A stretch of DNA of 64,000 nucleotides from Tritrichomonas musculus (Eukaryota > Parabasalia > Tritrichomonadida > Tritrichomonadidae). Shown one piece after another: positions 1 to 11,142 of this stretch (positions are counted from its first letter, which is position 1; each line of letters begins with the position of its first letter). The stretch is taken from NCBI GenBank assembly GCA_039105265.1, contig JAPFFF010000002.1, positions 6,882,001-6,946,000 on the forward strand, read 5' to 3'. The position numbers and the translations under genes are program-made. The notes under the pieces were generated by a model. That model made no database searches and was not told where the DNA came from. It was given only the letters and a program-made list of their open reading frames with translations.

Positions 1-249
1 TACCAAAAGAGTACAGATCTTCTAATTCGCAAGCTTCCATTTCAACGTTTAGTTAGAGAAATTGCTTCTGGATTCAGAGGAGACCTCCGTTTTCAATCAT
101 CCGCAATTGCTGCCCTTCAAGAAGCATCTGAAGCATATCTTGTTGGTCTCTTTGAAGATACAAACCTTTGTGCAATTCATGCCAATCGTGTAACAATTAT
201 GGAAAGAGATGTTCAATTAGCACAGAGAATACGTGGTGAAAGAAATTAA
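1..249 (+). CDS. H3: Histone H3, C-terminal part (5' end outside window)
   Basis: The reading frame is open from base 1 and encodes the last 82 residues of histone H3. The segment has the signature [16 protein letters not shown] of the alphaN helix, then [20 protein letters not shown] (alpha1-loop-alpha2) and [19 protein letters not shown], ending RIRGERN. This is the core of the nucleosome H3 fold, which pairs with H4. Small departures from animal and plant H3 (SGFRGD in place of the usual [15 protein letters not shown] in place of MPKDIQLAR) fit a divergent protist. The N-terminal tail and start lie upstream of the window. The stop codon reads TAAA, the form that trichomonads use as a poly(A) signal. 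Confidence 0.97.
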   Translation, partial: YQKSTDLLIRKLPFQRLVREIASGFRGDLRFQSSAIAALQEASEAYLVGLFEDTNLCAIHANRVTIMERDVQLAQRIRGERN

Positions 250-885
250 AATATTATATAATTATCCATAAAGTTGTATTTTATTTTATAATTTAATGCT
301 TTTTTTTTATTTGCTAATTATATATTTTTAATATTTTTTGATATTATCATTATTATAAAATACCTATATAGTTAAATATATAGGTGGTTAGTTTCATAAG
401 CATGGTAAAAAACATAATATGAAAAATATATTATATATTATATATTATTATTTGTATGACATTGTATATATTTACCAATTTTTATTATGATGCCAAAAGC
501 TTAAAAGAAAATAATATATTATGATAATGAATTTGAATAACAAAGCTTATATCGAGAATTAAACCAGCATTTTAAATCAGATAATTCAATATATTTTGAT
601 CGTTAAGCTCATAAATACGGTAACGTTAGGTATTCAAATATATCTTGCCCATTTTATTAATTATACTTTTTAATATTAGGGCAAAATATAAACATTCATA
701 AATGTTTTTACTATTCAAAACAATCAATTTTAAAGTAAATGTTGACAGTATAATTAAAATGTAAAACCAGCGCTTTTTTTACTTCATTTTAAATTCGAAA
801 ATATAAAATATGTAAATTAATAAAATTACAAAAATAAAAAAGAAACATTTTTTCCTGTAACCATCCTTTTTGATCATTAAATGTA
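250..885. other. AT-rich intergenic spacer, no gene seen
   Basis: The spacer between the 3' ends of the H3 gene and the convergent small gene is very AT-rich, with runs of TATA and poly-T. I see no open frame of useful length, RNA gene or inverted-repeat element in it. Confidence 0.7.
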
Positions 886-1302
886 CTATTTTTCATCGAT
901 ATTAAGCATAATTTCATTAGAAAAATTAAAAACCAAGTTGTTTTGTCCTTTTTCTTCTTCATTTTGATCGTCGTCATTGTCATCAGCAATAACTTTAAAA
1001 TAATTTTTAAAAGGAACGATAAATTCTTCATTATCATTAAACCATTTCACGATTAAATCTTTTTTCCTCTTGTAATTTCGTTCAAATTTAATGTCGCATA
1101 GACCACTTACTAGAATAGCGAAATTTATGAGTGCTTTTAAAGATATTTGTGTTATTGGAAATCCTAACATATCTTCAATCAGGGTTTGTCCCTTGCTCCC
1201 TTTTGCAACAAAATTGTTCAATAAATTTTTAGCAACAGCTTTCTCGGAATTCATTTTCCTCGATAATCCTGGAGGTACTTTTGACCTTTTCTTTTTCATC
1301 AT
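886..1302 (-). CDS. Small hypothetical protein, 138 aa
   Basis: A 138-residue basic-then-acidic protein that I do not recognise. It begins with two methionines and a lysine/arginine stretch (MMKKKRSKVPPGLSRK), has a mixed helical middle (residues about 40-105, with WFNDNEEFIVPFKNYF), and ends with an acidic run (DDNDDDQNEEEKGQN) and a short hydrophobic tail. No signal peptide or membrane segment is visible. The sequence AATCATTCAA about 30 nt before the ATG resembles the trichomonad initiator TCAYTW only loosely. It is convergent with the H3 gene. The composition is that of an ordinary coding frame rather than chance, but the function is unknown. Confidence 0.6.
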   Translation of the reverse strand: MMKKKRSKVPPGLSRKMNSEKAVAKNLLNNFVAKGSKGQTLIEDMLGFPITQISLKALINFAILVSGLCDIKFERNYKRKKDLIVKWFNDNEEFIVPFKNYFKVIADDNDDDQNEEEKGQNNLVFNFSNEIMLNIDEK

Positions 1303-1895
1303 TTATACTTTAAAAAATTGAATGATTATTTGTAAATTTGAGAGGGAAAAATAGAAAAGATATTTCCCAGAAAAATTTAAGATTTTTGCATGTATAAACA
1401 AATATCTTCCATAAAAGCAAAATATTAATGTTTTTGTGTTTAGTGACCAAGATTCAAGTTAAAATTTCATTTTTGTTTATCATATTATATATTTTATATA
1501 TGCACATTTAAGTATAAAAAATCTAAGGAATCTGAAAAGGATTAATCTTTCTTAACGCAATGCTATAATTTTTTCAACCATAGTATTCTTGCATAAGAAG
1601 AATAAATTTTATAATTTTTAACATGATATTTGTATCAATACTTTTAGAAAAAAAAGTCATCACATGTAAAATTCTTTTGTTCTCAATCCATTTTTGCATA
1701 TATTAAATATTATCTTGGTTTGAAATCTTGACAAATAGGGCAATTTTATTTTTCGTAAAACTAATCATTTTTTTTTATTCAATAAAATTGAACGTATTCC
1801 TCAAATTTGAGTTGATGTAAAAAAAAGTTTTGAGAAATATTTGAATTGAAATATCAAATCAAATATGGAAATATGGCAAAGAATAGCAATGGAAT

Positions 1896-1920
1896 TAAAA
1901 AAAAAAAAAAAAAAAAAAAA
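1896..1920. repeat. Poly-A tract
   Basis: About 25 A in a row just past the 3' end of the Sel1-repeat gene, on the plus strand. It reads as poly-T on the strand of that gene, so it is not a retained poly(A) tail of that gene. Confidence 0.8.
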
Positions 1921-1960
1921 TAGGTTAATGTAATATAAAATAAAGTTTATAGAATTATCA

Positions 1961-3409
1961 TTACAAGCTTTCACTATCTTCTTCATATAGTAATCCATTT
2001 CCTTGATAAATTAAGCCCAAGCTTAATTGTGCTTGAGGATTTCCTTGATCTGCAGCTTTTTCGAAGCATTGTTTTGCCTTTTGAATGTTAACTCCACCGC
2101 ATCCTTCGCCTGATTGATACATATGGCCTAAATTGATGTATGCTTTTATATTTCCAAGTTCAGCAGCACGTTGATAGCACTCGAAAGCTTTATCTTTGTC
2201 ATTTTTTACTTCTTCATAAATAATTCCAAGATTAAGATAAGCGTCTGAATTATTCAATTCAGCCGATTTTTGATAACACTCTAAGGCTTTTTGATTGTTT
2301 TTGGAAACGCCTTGTCCCTTTTGATACATAACAGCTAAATTAAATAAAGCTTTACTATTATTTTCACCAACTTCAGTAAAGAGTTCTACTGCTTTCCTCA
2401 TATTTGAAGGGAAATTTTCATCTCCTCTGTAATAAAGAACGCCAAGGTTAAATTTTGCAGGTGTAAAATCTAAATCAGCAGCTTTCTGATAATATTTGGC
2501 CGCTTCATTTGCATCCTTTGTAACGCCGTCTCCTTTGCTGTAAATGACGCCTAAATTGAACAGTGCTTTGGGGTTATCTTGTTTTGCTGCTTTTTTGAAA
2601 AACCTAACAGCTTTTTCCTTGTCAGCAGCCTTTACTCCTTCACCTTTAAAATACATTGAACCGAGATTAAGTTGGGCGTCTGGATCGCCTTGGCTTGCGG
2701 CTTTCTGGAAGTATTGTACTGCTTTCTCTTTGTCAACTGGAACATTATCGTCTCCTTTAGAATATATAACGCCAAGATTATATTGAGCTTGAGCAAGGCC
2801 TTTCGAAGCGGCTTCTGTATATAATTTAATTGCTAATTCGTTGTTTTTTGGTAAACTTTCTGGGTCACCTTTATGATATAAATAGGCAAGATTGAATAAT
2901 GCTTTAAGATTTCCGTTGTTTGCTGCCTTTGAGTATAATTCAGCAGCTCTCGCGATATCCTTTGGGACTCCTTCAGCTTTTTCATACATAAGACCTAAAT
3001 TTAATTGAGCATCAGAGTCATTTTGAAGTATAGCCTTTTCGTAAAGTTCAACTGCTTTCTCGTAATTTTGGTCAACTCCATCACCAGAAGAATACATGTT
3101 TGCAAGATTTGATTGAGCTTTTGGATTGTTCTGGTCTGCTGCGAGTTGGTAGTATTCAGCTGCTTTTTGTTTGTCAACTGGAATTCCATCGCCTTTGAAA
3201 TACATTAAAGCTAAATTAAATTGAGCTCTAACATTTCCTAATTTTGCTGCTTTTTCGTAATATTCTGCGGCTTTAACTTTATCTTTCTCGATTCCTTGTC
3301 CCTTTGAATAAATCAAACCAAGATTAAAAAGAGCTGATGAATCATTATTTTCGGCAGCTTTTATGTATAGATCCAATGCTTTTTGGATTTCAGGACTAGT
3401 TGATGACAT
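1961..3409 (-). CDS. Sel1-like repeat protein, 13 repeats
   Basis: A 482-residue protein made almost wholly of Sel1-like repeats, the 36-38 residue alpha/alpha-solenoid units related to TPRs. I count 13 units from about residue 8 to the end, each of the form KAAEYYxKAAxxGNxxAxFNLGxxYxKGxGVxxD. Proteins of this class are scaffolds that bind partners in signalling or ER-associated degradation (SEL1/HRD3 type). This one has no signal peptide, membrane segment or fused catalytic domain, so a soluble cytosolic adaptor is the likely reading. The start is the first ATG, directly before the first repeat. The repeats differ from each other enough to rule out recent tandem expansion. A decayed relative lies near 18.4 kb on the same strand. 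Confidence 0.9.
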   Translation of the reverse strand: MSSTSPEIQKALDLYIKAAENNDSSALFNLGLIYSKGQGIEKDKVKAAEYYEKAAKLGNVRAQFNLALMYFKGDGIPVDKQKAAEYYQLAADQNNPKAQSNLANMYSSGDGVDQNYEKAVELYEKAILQNDSDAQLNLGLMYEKAEGVPKDIARAAELYSKAANNGNLKALFNLAYLYHKGDPESLPKNNELAIKLYTEAASKGLAQAQYNLGVIYSKGDDNVPVDKEKAVQYFQKAASQGDPDAQLNLGSMYFKGEGVKAADKEKAVRFFKKAAKQDNPKALFNLGVIYSKGDGVTKDANEAAKYYQKAADLDFTPAKFNLGVLYYRGDENFPSNMRKAVELFTEVGENNSKALFNLAVMYQKGQGVSKNNQKALECYQKSAELNNSDAYLNLGIIYEEVKNDKDKAFECYQRAAELGNIKAYINLGHMYQSGEGCGGVNIQKAKQCFEKAADQGNPQAQLSLGLIYQGNGLLYEEDSESL

Positions 3410-3419
3410 TAAAGAACTT

Positions 3420-4130
3420 CACAAATTCTTCATCAATTTGAGAATGTTTTTAATATATTCTATGAGTTTTTAACTTTTTGTTAAAATAAAAAAAAAAACG
3501 TTTTAAAAGAATTCAATTATAGAAAAATTAAACGTATTTTTTATTTCATTGAGTTTTTATAATAATTTATTCTAAATATTTTTTGTTTAACTTTTAAAAT
3601 ATAGTGAATTTGTGTACCAGTGATAATTATCGATAAGAGAAATTCTTATCGATAAACTTATTGATAAATGGATGATGTAAAATATCAACTTTTTGTATTA
3701 AATCGTTAAAATTTTGTAAAATTTTCCCAACAAAAAGTCAACTTTTACATCTATTATTTCTCGAAGGCTTATTGATAAAAATTCTTCTTATCGATAACAA
3801 TCCATGTTGTTTATAGTAAAAAATGATCAAAAAAATAGTCCGGATTTAATGAAACAATTGATATGATGATAAATGAATTTATTTGTAGTGAAAAAAATGT
3901 GATAATACTTACCCTCATCTCGTTACAAATGGTTATTTTGGTGTAGGTTATTTTGGTCTGTATTATTTTATGTTAATTGCGAATTTTTAATATGGTCAAA
4001 AAAAAAAAAAAAATACATTTAATTGAATGCTATAAAACAATTTGAATGTAGTCCTGGTTTTATAAAAAAAAATTTAAATATAGGCACATATTATCATCAA
4101 GTTTGACAATTTCATTGATTTAATCTTGAT
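3420..4130. other. Intergenic region without a gene
   Basis: AT-rich spacer. It has a few short inverted repeats of the form ATTCTTATCGATAA / TTATCGATAAGAAT near 3640 and 3775, about 130 bp apart, which may be the ends of a small decayed insertion. No coding frame is visible. Confidence 0.5.
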
Positions 4131-4139
4131 CACTTAAGG

Positions 4140-4470
4140 CAGGAACCAGTTAACAAAACAGAGGAAGAAATAGAACTCGAAATTCATTATTTTGGATCAC
4201 ATGTTGCAAATTAAATTGAAAAAGATGGAAATACAAATGAAGTAGTACTCAAAGCAGATGAAACAGGATTTCAAGTGTTACCAACAACAATCAAAAATTA
4301 GGCATTCAAAAATGATAAGAATATAAGAATTAACGTTAGCGAAAATTGCAAAGATTGAGTTTCAATAATGGCGGCATTTACATCAGAATATAAAAATTAT
4401 CACTTTTTAGTATAGCTATAGAAAAAGATGAAGATGGAGCAGAAGAGCAAATAGGCGAACTTACTTAAAA
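4140..4470 (+). pseudogene. Relic of a DDE transposase (pogo/Tc1-like)
   Basis: Broken coding sequence that still reads as the first part of a DDE endonuclease domain: LKADETGFQVLPTTIKN, then AFKNDKNIRINVSENCKD and VSIMAAFTSEYKNYHFLV. The D-E-T-G block followed some 25-35 residues later by a V-S/T-I-M-A strand is the usual arrangement around the first catalytic Asp of pogo/Tigger-type (DDE_1) transposases. In the frame that starts near 4240 there are stops after TIKN, after ENCKD and after HFLV, and an upstream part seems to lie in another frame, so it is long dead. No intact terminal repeats were found around it. The family call rests on pattern recognition only. Confidence 0.45.
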
Positions 4471-4729
4471 CATTTTAAAATGTTTTCAGAAATTTTATGA
4501 AAATGGGATATTAAATTAAAGCCTTTATGCTTTATATAATTAACAAAAAGTTTTTAACTATTTCAATAAAAATTGGAATATTGTTGTGCAGAATATTTTG
4601 TTAATGGCATATTATTTCAGCTATTCATTCCATTACTTTTAAAGTATTTTTTTTATTTCCCCATAACAGTTTTTAAAATAATCAATACAGAGTTAATAAT
4701 AATAATAAAAATATTCAAATCATGCTAGG

Positions 4730-5095
4730 AGAGTTTTGGATTTCTACCTTTGCTTTCATTTCTTTGTTGTTGAGATTTCTCGCTCATATCTTTGTTTCAA
4801 TAATTAAATAATTTCTTTCTAGATATATGTATTAAATTGCTCTTTTGTAATGAGTTTTGTAATTAAAAATTTAGCTTTCTTGGTCAGAAGATTGGCATTA
4901 AAAAACTTGTGATATTCATCCTCAAACTCTTTCAAGATTTCATCATACATTTTACTTTCTTGGAATATTTTTCAGTGTCTGATTCAGATGAACCTGAAAA
5001 TTGATCGTCTTCTAAATAAGTATCTTATGGATCTTTACATACCTCTTCTACATATTCATCGCCTGACGAGTAATCAGAACTTTCCGATTGAAAAA
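4730..5095 (-). pseudogene. Broken gene of unknown family
   Basis: On the minus strand the text reads QSESSDYSSGDEYVEEVCKDP, then DTYLEDDQFSGSSESD, and in another frame YDEILKEFEDEYHKFFNANL and LTKKAKFLITKLITKEQFNT. Acidic-serine and charged-helical composition like this is typical of real coding sequence, yet stops and at least one frame change interrupt it. I do not recognise the family. It lies back to back with the transposase relic upstream and may be from the same insertion. Confidence 0.4.
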
Positions 5096-5115
5096 ATCAT
5101 CATAAAATGATTTCC

Positions 5116-5120
<5 letters not shown>

Positions 5121-5165
<45 letters not shown>
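5121..5165. repeat. Poly-T tract, about 45 nt
   Basis: An uninterrupted run of about 45 T, the longest homopolymer in the window. Shorter poly-T and poly-A tracts follow near 5877-5905 and 5935-5951. Confidence 0.85.
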
Positions 5166-5169
<4 letters not shown>

Positions 5170-5348
5170 TTTTATTGCGGATTGATATAAAATACAAACA
5201 ATGAACATTTGATTTTCCAAAGCATGATTTGTTGAAATAAATCTACCCACCGTTTATCAATTTACAAGAAAAATATTTATACATGATGTAAAAGACATGA
5301 AAGTTATGTTTATTATATTTTTAATATCAGAAATTCGCTCTATTATAC

Positions 5349-5737
5349 GGACAATCGTTTTTTTCTACGCCACTTTTTGAATGGTTTTTCTATCCGTGAA
5401 TAGCTATTCATGGAAAGTAAAAAACCGCCATCATAAGGTGAAATTTAACTTACTCTGTTAAGAAAATTAACCAAAAAAATCGTAAATTTTAATTTTCTCT
5501 TAAAATTATAACTATTTGCTTTTTTTGATATAATTTTTTTTTATTTTTACATAATTTTTCAGGAACATACGCACTAGTGATCACCACAGGGCTGCGTGAA
5601 GCCGAATCAGGCTCCTTGAATTGCTGGATGAATCGGGAAGCCATTTGAACTAAATATTTATGCATTATTTAGCAAAAATTGAATAAAAAATGTATAAAAA
5701 AGTATTCAAAAAGTGGCGTAGAAAAATACGATTCCCC
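5349..5737. mobile_element. Non-autonomous inverted-repeat element, family 1, with 9-bp target duplication
   Basis: A 389-bp element whose ends are inverted copies of each other: the left starts GGACAATCG then TTTTTTTCTACGCCAC, and the right ends GTGGCGTAGAAAAA then TACGATTCCCC. It is flanked by the 9-bp direct repeat CTATTATAC at 5340-5348 and 5738-5746. There is no coding capacity. The inside has a distinct GC-richer block with GTGATCACCAC and GAAGCCGAATCAGG. Further copies lie at 28990-29377 (whole) and 12656-12825 (partial, opposite orientation). A 9-bp target duplication is typical of Mutator-like elements, known in trichomonads, so a Mutator-mobilised MITE is the likely class. Confidence 0.85.
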
Positions 5738-5746
5738 CTATTATAC

Positions 5747-5873
5747 TAATCCAAAAAAGGGTAATGAATTTTTAACTTCTGAAAAAGTTAATAAAAATCA
5801 AACTTTTTAATAGCATTTACTTTTTTTTTGGATGTTTTTAAATCGTTTTGGGCAAACTATTTTTATTTTTGGA

Positions 5874-5906
<33 letters not shown>

Positions 5907-7600
5907 AGGTAGCAGGTTTGACTCCCATCGCTCTAAAAAAAAAAAAAAAAATTGGTAAACTTTTTTTTGACAATCAAAAAGAGGTCGACTCTCTCAAATT
6001 TTTTTTGATTGAAAAATAATTATATCTTAAAAATTAGGTATTATTTTTAATTAAAAAATTTTTATATCAATATGAAATAGAATTCGGATTCATTTATTAT
6101 ATCTTAAAAATTAAAAAAAAATCATTATTTATTCCAAAAATCATTAAAAATAGTGTTTTTATTATGCTACTTGAGGTATTTTCTTAAATGATTTACTATT
6201 TACATTATTTATATGTAGCTTTGAAATATATTAATAACTGTTAATAAATTATATTATTGTTATTCAAGAAATTATTTTTTTTTTCTAAATAAAATTTTGA
6301 ATTTAAAATTGAATTAAATGTTAGTTTTTGAAAAAATTATTTTGATAATATCAGAATTTTGAAAATAAATTATTTTTATTAACAAATACTTATTTTTTTG
6401 ATAATATATTAGTAATATCATCATATTAATGCTAATGTATTTATTATATATATTATAAATCAAATTTATATTATTATAAAATATATTTTTACATTTTAAC
6501 TCAGTTTATTTGTATATCACAATTGAGAATTAATTATAATAACGTATTAATTCAATTTTATTTTTCATAAATAATATTATCTTAAATGATATTCAATTAA
6601 TTACTTTTTAATTAATTTAAAATATGTAAATAAAATTATGAAAAAAGAATATATGATATGAAGGTTATAAAATATTTATATATTTGGATATTTACAAATT
6701 CCCAAAAGCTCTTTGAATGGTAGAAATTAGATAAGAACTCAAAAATAATTTCATCTTTCAAAAGTTAAACTTTTTCAGTTTAAATTTTTTTTAGTGAAAT
6801 ATCTCTATTTTGGCTAATAGAATCGGCTTCATATTAAAAATTGCATTATGTTATTGATAATGTTAATATTATTTATTATTAATTTTTTATAATTTTAGAA
6901 TATGATAACCGCCAAACGTCGAACCCTTTTGACAATCAGTAATTCAACGAGTTAATTCAAATAAAAAATAGGATAAAAATAAAATTTCTTTTCGTTTGTT
7001 ATGAGAAATGTTTGAATAAATGATTTTAAATCTTTTATCATTTAACATAAATAATTTTTTTCCAAAAATATTCATTATTTTTTAAATCGTCAAATAATTT
7101 TATTCTAATATATATGTTCTGATTCCAAACTAATATTATTTCTATTACTGTTATAATAATAGTAAAACAGAATCAAAAAGAATTTTGAAGAAAATGGTAC
7201 ATATCATTTAATGATTCTCTTTGGAATTTCACAAAAGTAAATATATCATTGCTTTATGAGCACAACTTATTTTTGGTATTTGATATGATATGGTATATGA
7301 GTAGAATATATATATATATAATCCGAATAAAAAAATATTCTTGAATTCTTTATGAAAAACTCAAATATAAAACAATTGTATGATAATTATTATATTAAAG
7401 TAAATTCAAAAATCGTAACATTTTCATAATATGCTACGATTTTTAAAATTTAATCAAATTGAAAAAATCATTTTTCTGATAGCATCAATGGTACTGAAAT
7501 ACAACCAAAATAACATGCATAATTACATAAATTTACCTTCATTTTAGCATAAAACAAAAAATTTTGGTTACATTAATTAATAATATCTTAATATCAGCAA
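5747..7600. other. Long AT-rich spacer, no gene seen
   Basis: About 1.85 kb of very AT-rich sequence with poly-T and poly-A tracts near 5877-5951. Between those tracts is GAGGTAGCAGGTTTGACTCC, which slightly resembles a tRNA B box. Nothing else in the stretch reads as a gene, RNA or element. Confidence 0.5.
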
Positions 7601-7612
7601 AAAATATCATTT

Positions 7613-8542
7613 TTACTCTTCATTATCGTCAACAATAATTTGATCAACAACAGCAATATAATTTTCACAATCATGGTCGTTCAAAGAGTTGACTTGAACG
7701 GCAAGTTGATTCAATGCAATTTCAGGATTGACTTGAGCATCGCTGAGTGTCTTTGGCTCGTTCAGTTTCAACTGATAAACGTTACCAGCTGGATATCTAA
7801 CGTATTTCTTTACACCCTTTTCATATTCTTTAGCAGCATTGACAATTGTAGGAACAGCGTCCCACAGCATGTTGTACATTCCGTTATCAATGGCTGACGT
7901 CAATTTCATCAACTTTAGAAGAGCGTCCAAAGTGCCAACTAAAATGTCTGTTGGAACATAACGAATTGTTGGATAAAGGAGATGGAACTTTTCATAAACA
8001 TTTGGAACAGATAATGTTGGAATAATGTCATCATCATTGACAATTGCATATAATCGATCTTGGATCTTGTCATCTGCGGTGATATCCATTGCTGGCATTG
8101 GGGCATATGCAAATGAATAGGCATCAATATCGTTTTTGAAATGGTATGACATTACGGTTAAGATTTGTGATACAGCTGCTCCATACGAGTGTCCAACGAA
8201 ATAAACGGGACCATTCCATGAATTAATGTATTCTTTAGTGTGTTCATATACATATACGGCAGCATTATAAAAACCTGTATGAAAAACACCATAATCTGTT
8301 ACTGTTTCTGTGAATTCAGCATCTGTGGCGAAATCTTCATCATCTTGTGAACCTCTTGTAACAATATATAAGGAATTATCTTGTGTATACACAAAGAAAA
8401 CAGGTTTTTCTATTTCACATGTTGTTGATGAATACAGTACTTGACCAGTATAATTTGAAAAGTCAGCATAATATGCTGAATTTGAAAGTCTAGCACCAAG
8501 TTGAAGTAATGCAAGAAAAGATCCACCAACAAGTTTTATCAT
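7613..8542 (-). CDS. Class 3 lipase (alpha/beta hydrolase)
   Basis: A 309-residue triacylglycerol-lipase-like hydrolase. The oxyanion-strand motif of lipase class 3 appears as VTRGSQDDEDFATDAEF (residues 61-77). The nucleophile elbow is GHSYG (117-121, Ser119) in VYFVGHSYGAAVSQ, the likely acid is an Asp in NDDDIIPTLS (169-177), and a candidate catalytic His is His290 in the C-terminal NDHDCENY. The first about 25 residues are hydrophobic (VGGSFLALLQLGARLS) and could act as a signal peptide, though they also resemble the family's own first helix. The predicted reaction is hydrolysis of acyl esters; trichomonads have many such genes for scavenging host lipid. The stop is TAAA. The acidic tail DDNEE is unremarkable. 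Confidence 0.88.
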   Translation of the reverse strand: MIKLVGGSFLALLQLGARLSNSAYYADFSNYTGQVLYSSTTCEIEKPVFFVYTQDNSLYIVTRGSQDDEDFATDAEFTETVTDYGVFHTGFYNAAVYVYEHTKEYINSWNGPVYFVGHSYGAAVSQILTVMSYHFKNDIDAYSFAYAPMPAMDITADDKIQDRLYAIVNDDDIIPTLSVPNVYEKFHLLYPTIRYVPTDILVGTLDALLKLMKLTSAIDNGMYNMLWDAVPTIVNAAKEYEKGVKKYVRYPAGNVYQLKLNEPKTLSDAQVNPEIALNQLAVQVNSLNDHDCENYIAVVDQIIVDDNEE

Positions 8543-8689
8543 AATTATGATATAATATTATCTAAAAATAGAAAAAATTTTACTCTTCAGAAATACTGAA
8601 CTGAATATTCAATTTGAGAGTTATGAAAAATTGGACATATTGAAAATTTGAAAGCAATTGAAAGCGGATTAATTTTAGAATAGAAATAC

Positions 8690-8952
8690 TTTTGTGAGGA
8701 GACTTCAAAAAGTGGAAAATCCTCAGAAAAAATAATCTAAATAAAATACAAAAAAAAAAAATCTTTTTAGGTTACAAAATTTTTACCGATTCTTACCGCC
8801 AGCCGAGGGTCTCGACTCGGCTTCGCTTCGCTCGACGCCCGCTAGACGTTATGTAGCCTCGGTAAAAATATAAAAAGATTATTTTTTATCCAGCATTAAT
8901 TTAAGATTATTTTTTCTGAGGATTTTCCAATTTTTGAAGTTTCCTCACAAAA
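8690..8952. mobile_element. Non-autonomous inverted-repeat element, family 3
   Basis: A 263-bp element with terminal inverted repeats of nearly 50 bp: the left reads GTGAGGAGACTTCAAAAAGT then GGAAAATCCTCAGAAAAAAT, and the right is its complement with three or four mismatches. Inside is an unusually GC-rich stretch (8790-8865) with ATTTTTACCGA and TCGGTAAAAAT as an inner inverted pair and GGCTTCGCTTCGC between. No coding frame. The piece CCTCAGAAAAAATAAT also occurs in the element at 50534-51116, which suggests related families. Confidence 0.75.
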
Positions 8953-8978
8953 TTGCAACTATTGTAAAATCTCTTGAA

Positions 8979-9080
8979 TGGTCACTTTTTGAGTGAGAAA
9001 AACTCAAAAAGTGAAAGCAATTCAGAGATTTACAAATTCCGCTCCGTACTTTTTGAGAGCTTCGCTCTCAAAAAGTGCTA
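8979..9080. repeat. Two adjacent long hairpins ending in CTCAAAAAGTG-type arms
   Basis: Two perfect hairpins lie side by side. The first has arms ACTTTTTGAGT and ACTCAAAAAGT around GAGAAAA. The second has arms ACTTTTTGAGAGC and GCTCTCAAAAAGT around a TTC loop. The same arm recurs as a hairpin at 25346-25372 and in the ends of the family 1 element, so this may be a stripped-down or nested remnant of that kind of element. Confidence 0.7.
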
Positions 9081-9870
9081 CGTCGAATTTGTAAAATATA
9101 TGGGATGCAACGATAAAAAAGTGACACAATATTTACGCTCCAATAAAAATTATTAAAAACAGGAAATATAAATTAAGGGAACTTTAATAAATCGAATGAT
9201 ACCTCTTTGATAAGAAAATGTCTATCAGAAGTCTGTTTGATTTATAATATTTGTTTTTTCAAATAAAAACAATTTTAAATATGCTGTTTATCATATAAAA
9301 TATATCATAAATATAAACGCTATCTTCTTATTTGATATAAACTGTCAGAAGTCGAGATATCGCATTCAAAATTTGTGAAGGTCTGTTTGATTTTAAAAAA
9401 TATTCATCTTGTAAGTTTTAAAATAAAACCTAATGCTTATTATTTTGCTAAAAAATCCTATTTTTCAAATATTATTAAGAAAAAATGTGAGATTGATTCA
9501 AATAGAAATATAGTCCTATTGAAACCATCTATCTGACTTTACAATCATATCTAGGCCTTATTTTTTTTACTTCACAAATACTATAAACGTCTTTTTAACG
9601 TCTTTTTTCATAAAATAATGATTTTTTGATTTGTAGTATTAATGAAACTTTTTGAATGCGAATAAATTTTTTTTGTTTTATGAAGAATCAAAAATAATAT
9701 TATTTAATTTGAAAAACATTTTACTATTTTATCTTTTTATTTTTAAATTATTTAAAACATTTTTATTATAAAAAAATAATTGTAGATCAAGATAAAAATA
9801 AAAAACTAATATCGAGAAAATAACGTATTTACAATTGTAATTACAATTGTAATTTTTAAACGGACAAGTT
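9081..9870. other. Spacer with direct repeats, no gene seen
   Basis: AT-rich. The words GTCAGAAG or ATCAGAAGT and TCTGTTTGAT occur at about 9225 and 9350-9390, suggesting a decayed duplication. No coding frame of note. Confidence 0.4.
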
Positions 9871-9886
9871 GTATACAATTGTAAAT

Positions 9887-10363
9887 AGACTTGTTATTCT
9901 CCGATTATCGAGATCGATAATTGATTGACTTTTTGATATCGATACATAAATATACACAGATTCTCGAGATCGATTTCAGAGATCGAGAATTTTTTTTCTC
10001 AGCTTTTGATATCAGAATTTTCAATTAAACTTTTTGATAAATATATGATCGTAATTCATTCTCAAATATTTCATAAAAAAGAATGTATTTTTTTGATTTT
10101 AATCTTAAAATAAACATCAATACATTCTATTATTTATTTTTAAATATTATAAAATCACAAATACCAATTATAAAAAAAGATAAATCTGTTTGAGATCTCG
10201 AGATCTCGGTAAATGATATCAAGTTTACAATTATTTTTATATCACATTTCATATCTGATATCTTGATAATCGATAATCTCGATATCAGATTTGTAAACTG
10301 ATAATCGAGTATCAGATGTAAAAAAGTGACGTTTTTGATATCGATTCTCAAAATAACAAGTCT
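9887..10363. mobile_element. Non-autonomous inverted-repeat element, family 4, with 10-bp target duplication
   Basis: A 477-bp element with ends AGACTTGTTATT and AATAACAAGTCT, flanked by the 10-bp direct repeat AATTGTAAAT at 9877-9886 and 10364-10373. The interior is full of GATATC, CGAGATC and ATCGAT words that pair across the element. No credible coding frame. A diverged relative carrying a nested element is at 29613-30914, and a lone end (ACAATTAGACTTGTTATTTT) is at 10578-10600. The target length again fits a Mutator-like mechanism. Confidence 0.8.
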
Positions 10364-11065
10364 AATTGTAAATACAAAAACCAAGGCTTAATCATATCCA
10401 AATTAAAAATTTTTATATATTTATATATATATATATATATAGTTATCATTGATTTCATACATTAATATATATTAAATATATAAGAAAACTAAATATATAA
10501 AGATGAAAAACTTGATAAATGATATTAGTTTCCTTCATCTTTTTTGTTAAGATTTATAATTGAATGGTTTATTTTTTTACAATTAGACTTGTTATTTTGA
10601 GAATCGAAAAAACAATTCAAATAAAAAGAGTGAATCCCTGCTGAATTGTTGGAGCACTTTTTTGATTTTTTTTTTTGATATATCATCAAGCATCAAATGA
10701 TACAATAAATGAACATGTTTTTGAAAATCAAACATTAATATATATTAAATTATTGGTGATATAGATTTTTGTCTGTTATTTACATGATCATGAGGCTATT
10801 TTCTTGCCACTATTATATATATAATTACTTTACTTTTATTTGAGATATTTTTTTGGTCTTTGAATTCTGAATGAAAGAGCAGAATCCTCATTCAAAAACA
10901 AAAATTTTCATAAAAATATTGAAATTGATTAGAATTTAAAAATGTTTGTCTATTTAAAAATTATTTTTTATCATCACACTGCATCGTATCTTATGAAAAA
11001 TGTATATAATGAAAAACAATTCATAAAGCCAGTATAAAATATTTCATTTTATTGAATAAAATGAA

Positions 11066-11137
11066 GGGTGATTGGTCTAGTGGTATGATTCTCGCTTTGG
11101 GTGCGAGAGGTCTCGGGTTCAATTCCCGAATCGCCCC
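11066..11137 (+). tRNA. tRNA-Pro(TGG): tRNA-Pro (TGG)
   Basis: A 72-nt cloverleaf. The acceptor stem GGGTGAT pairs with ATCGCCC, with one G-T pair. The anticodon stem CTCGC/GCGAG encloses TTTGGGT, giving anticodon TGG (proline). Box A is TGGTCTAGTGG and box B is GGTTCAATTCC. There is no intron and no encoded CCA. A run of eight T starts six bases downstream and is the expected RNA polymerase III terminator. Confidence 0.96.
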
Positions 11138-11142
11138 AATAT

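Noticed and set aside
5905-5935. Possible tRNA or SINE B box (GGTTTGACTCC) between poly-T and poly-A
   Set aside because: No A box or cloverleaf could be built; the match is too short.
10130-10384. 84-codon minus-strand frame
   Set aside because: It spans the end of the family 4 element and its target duplication, so it is a product of the repeat.
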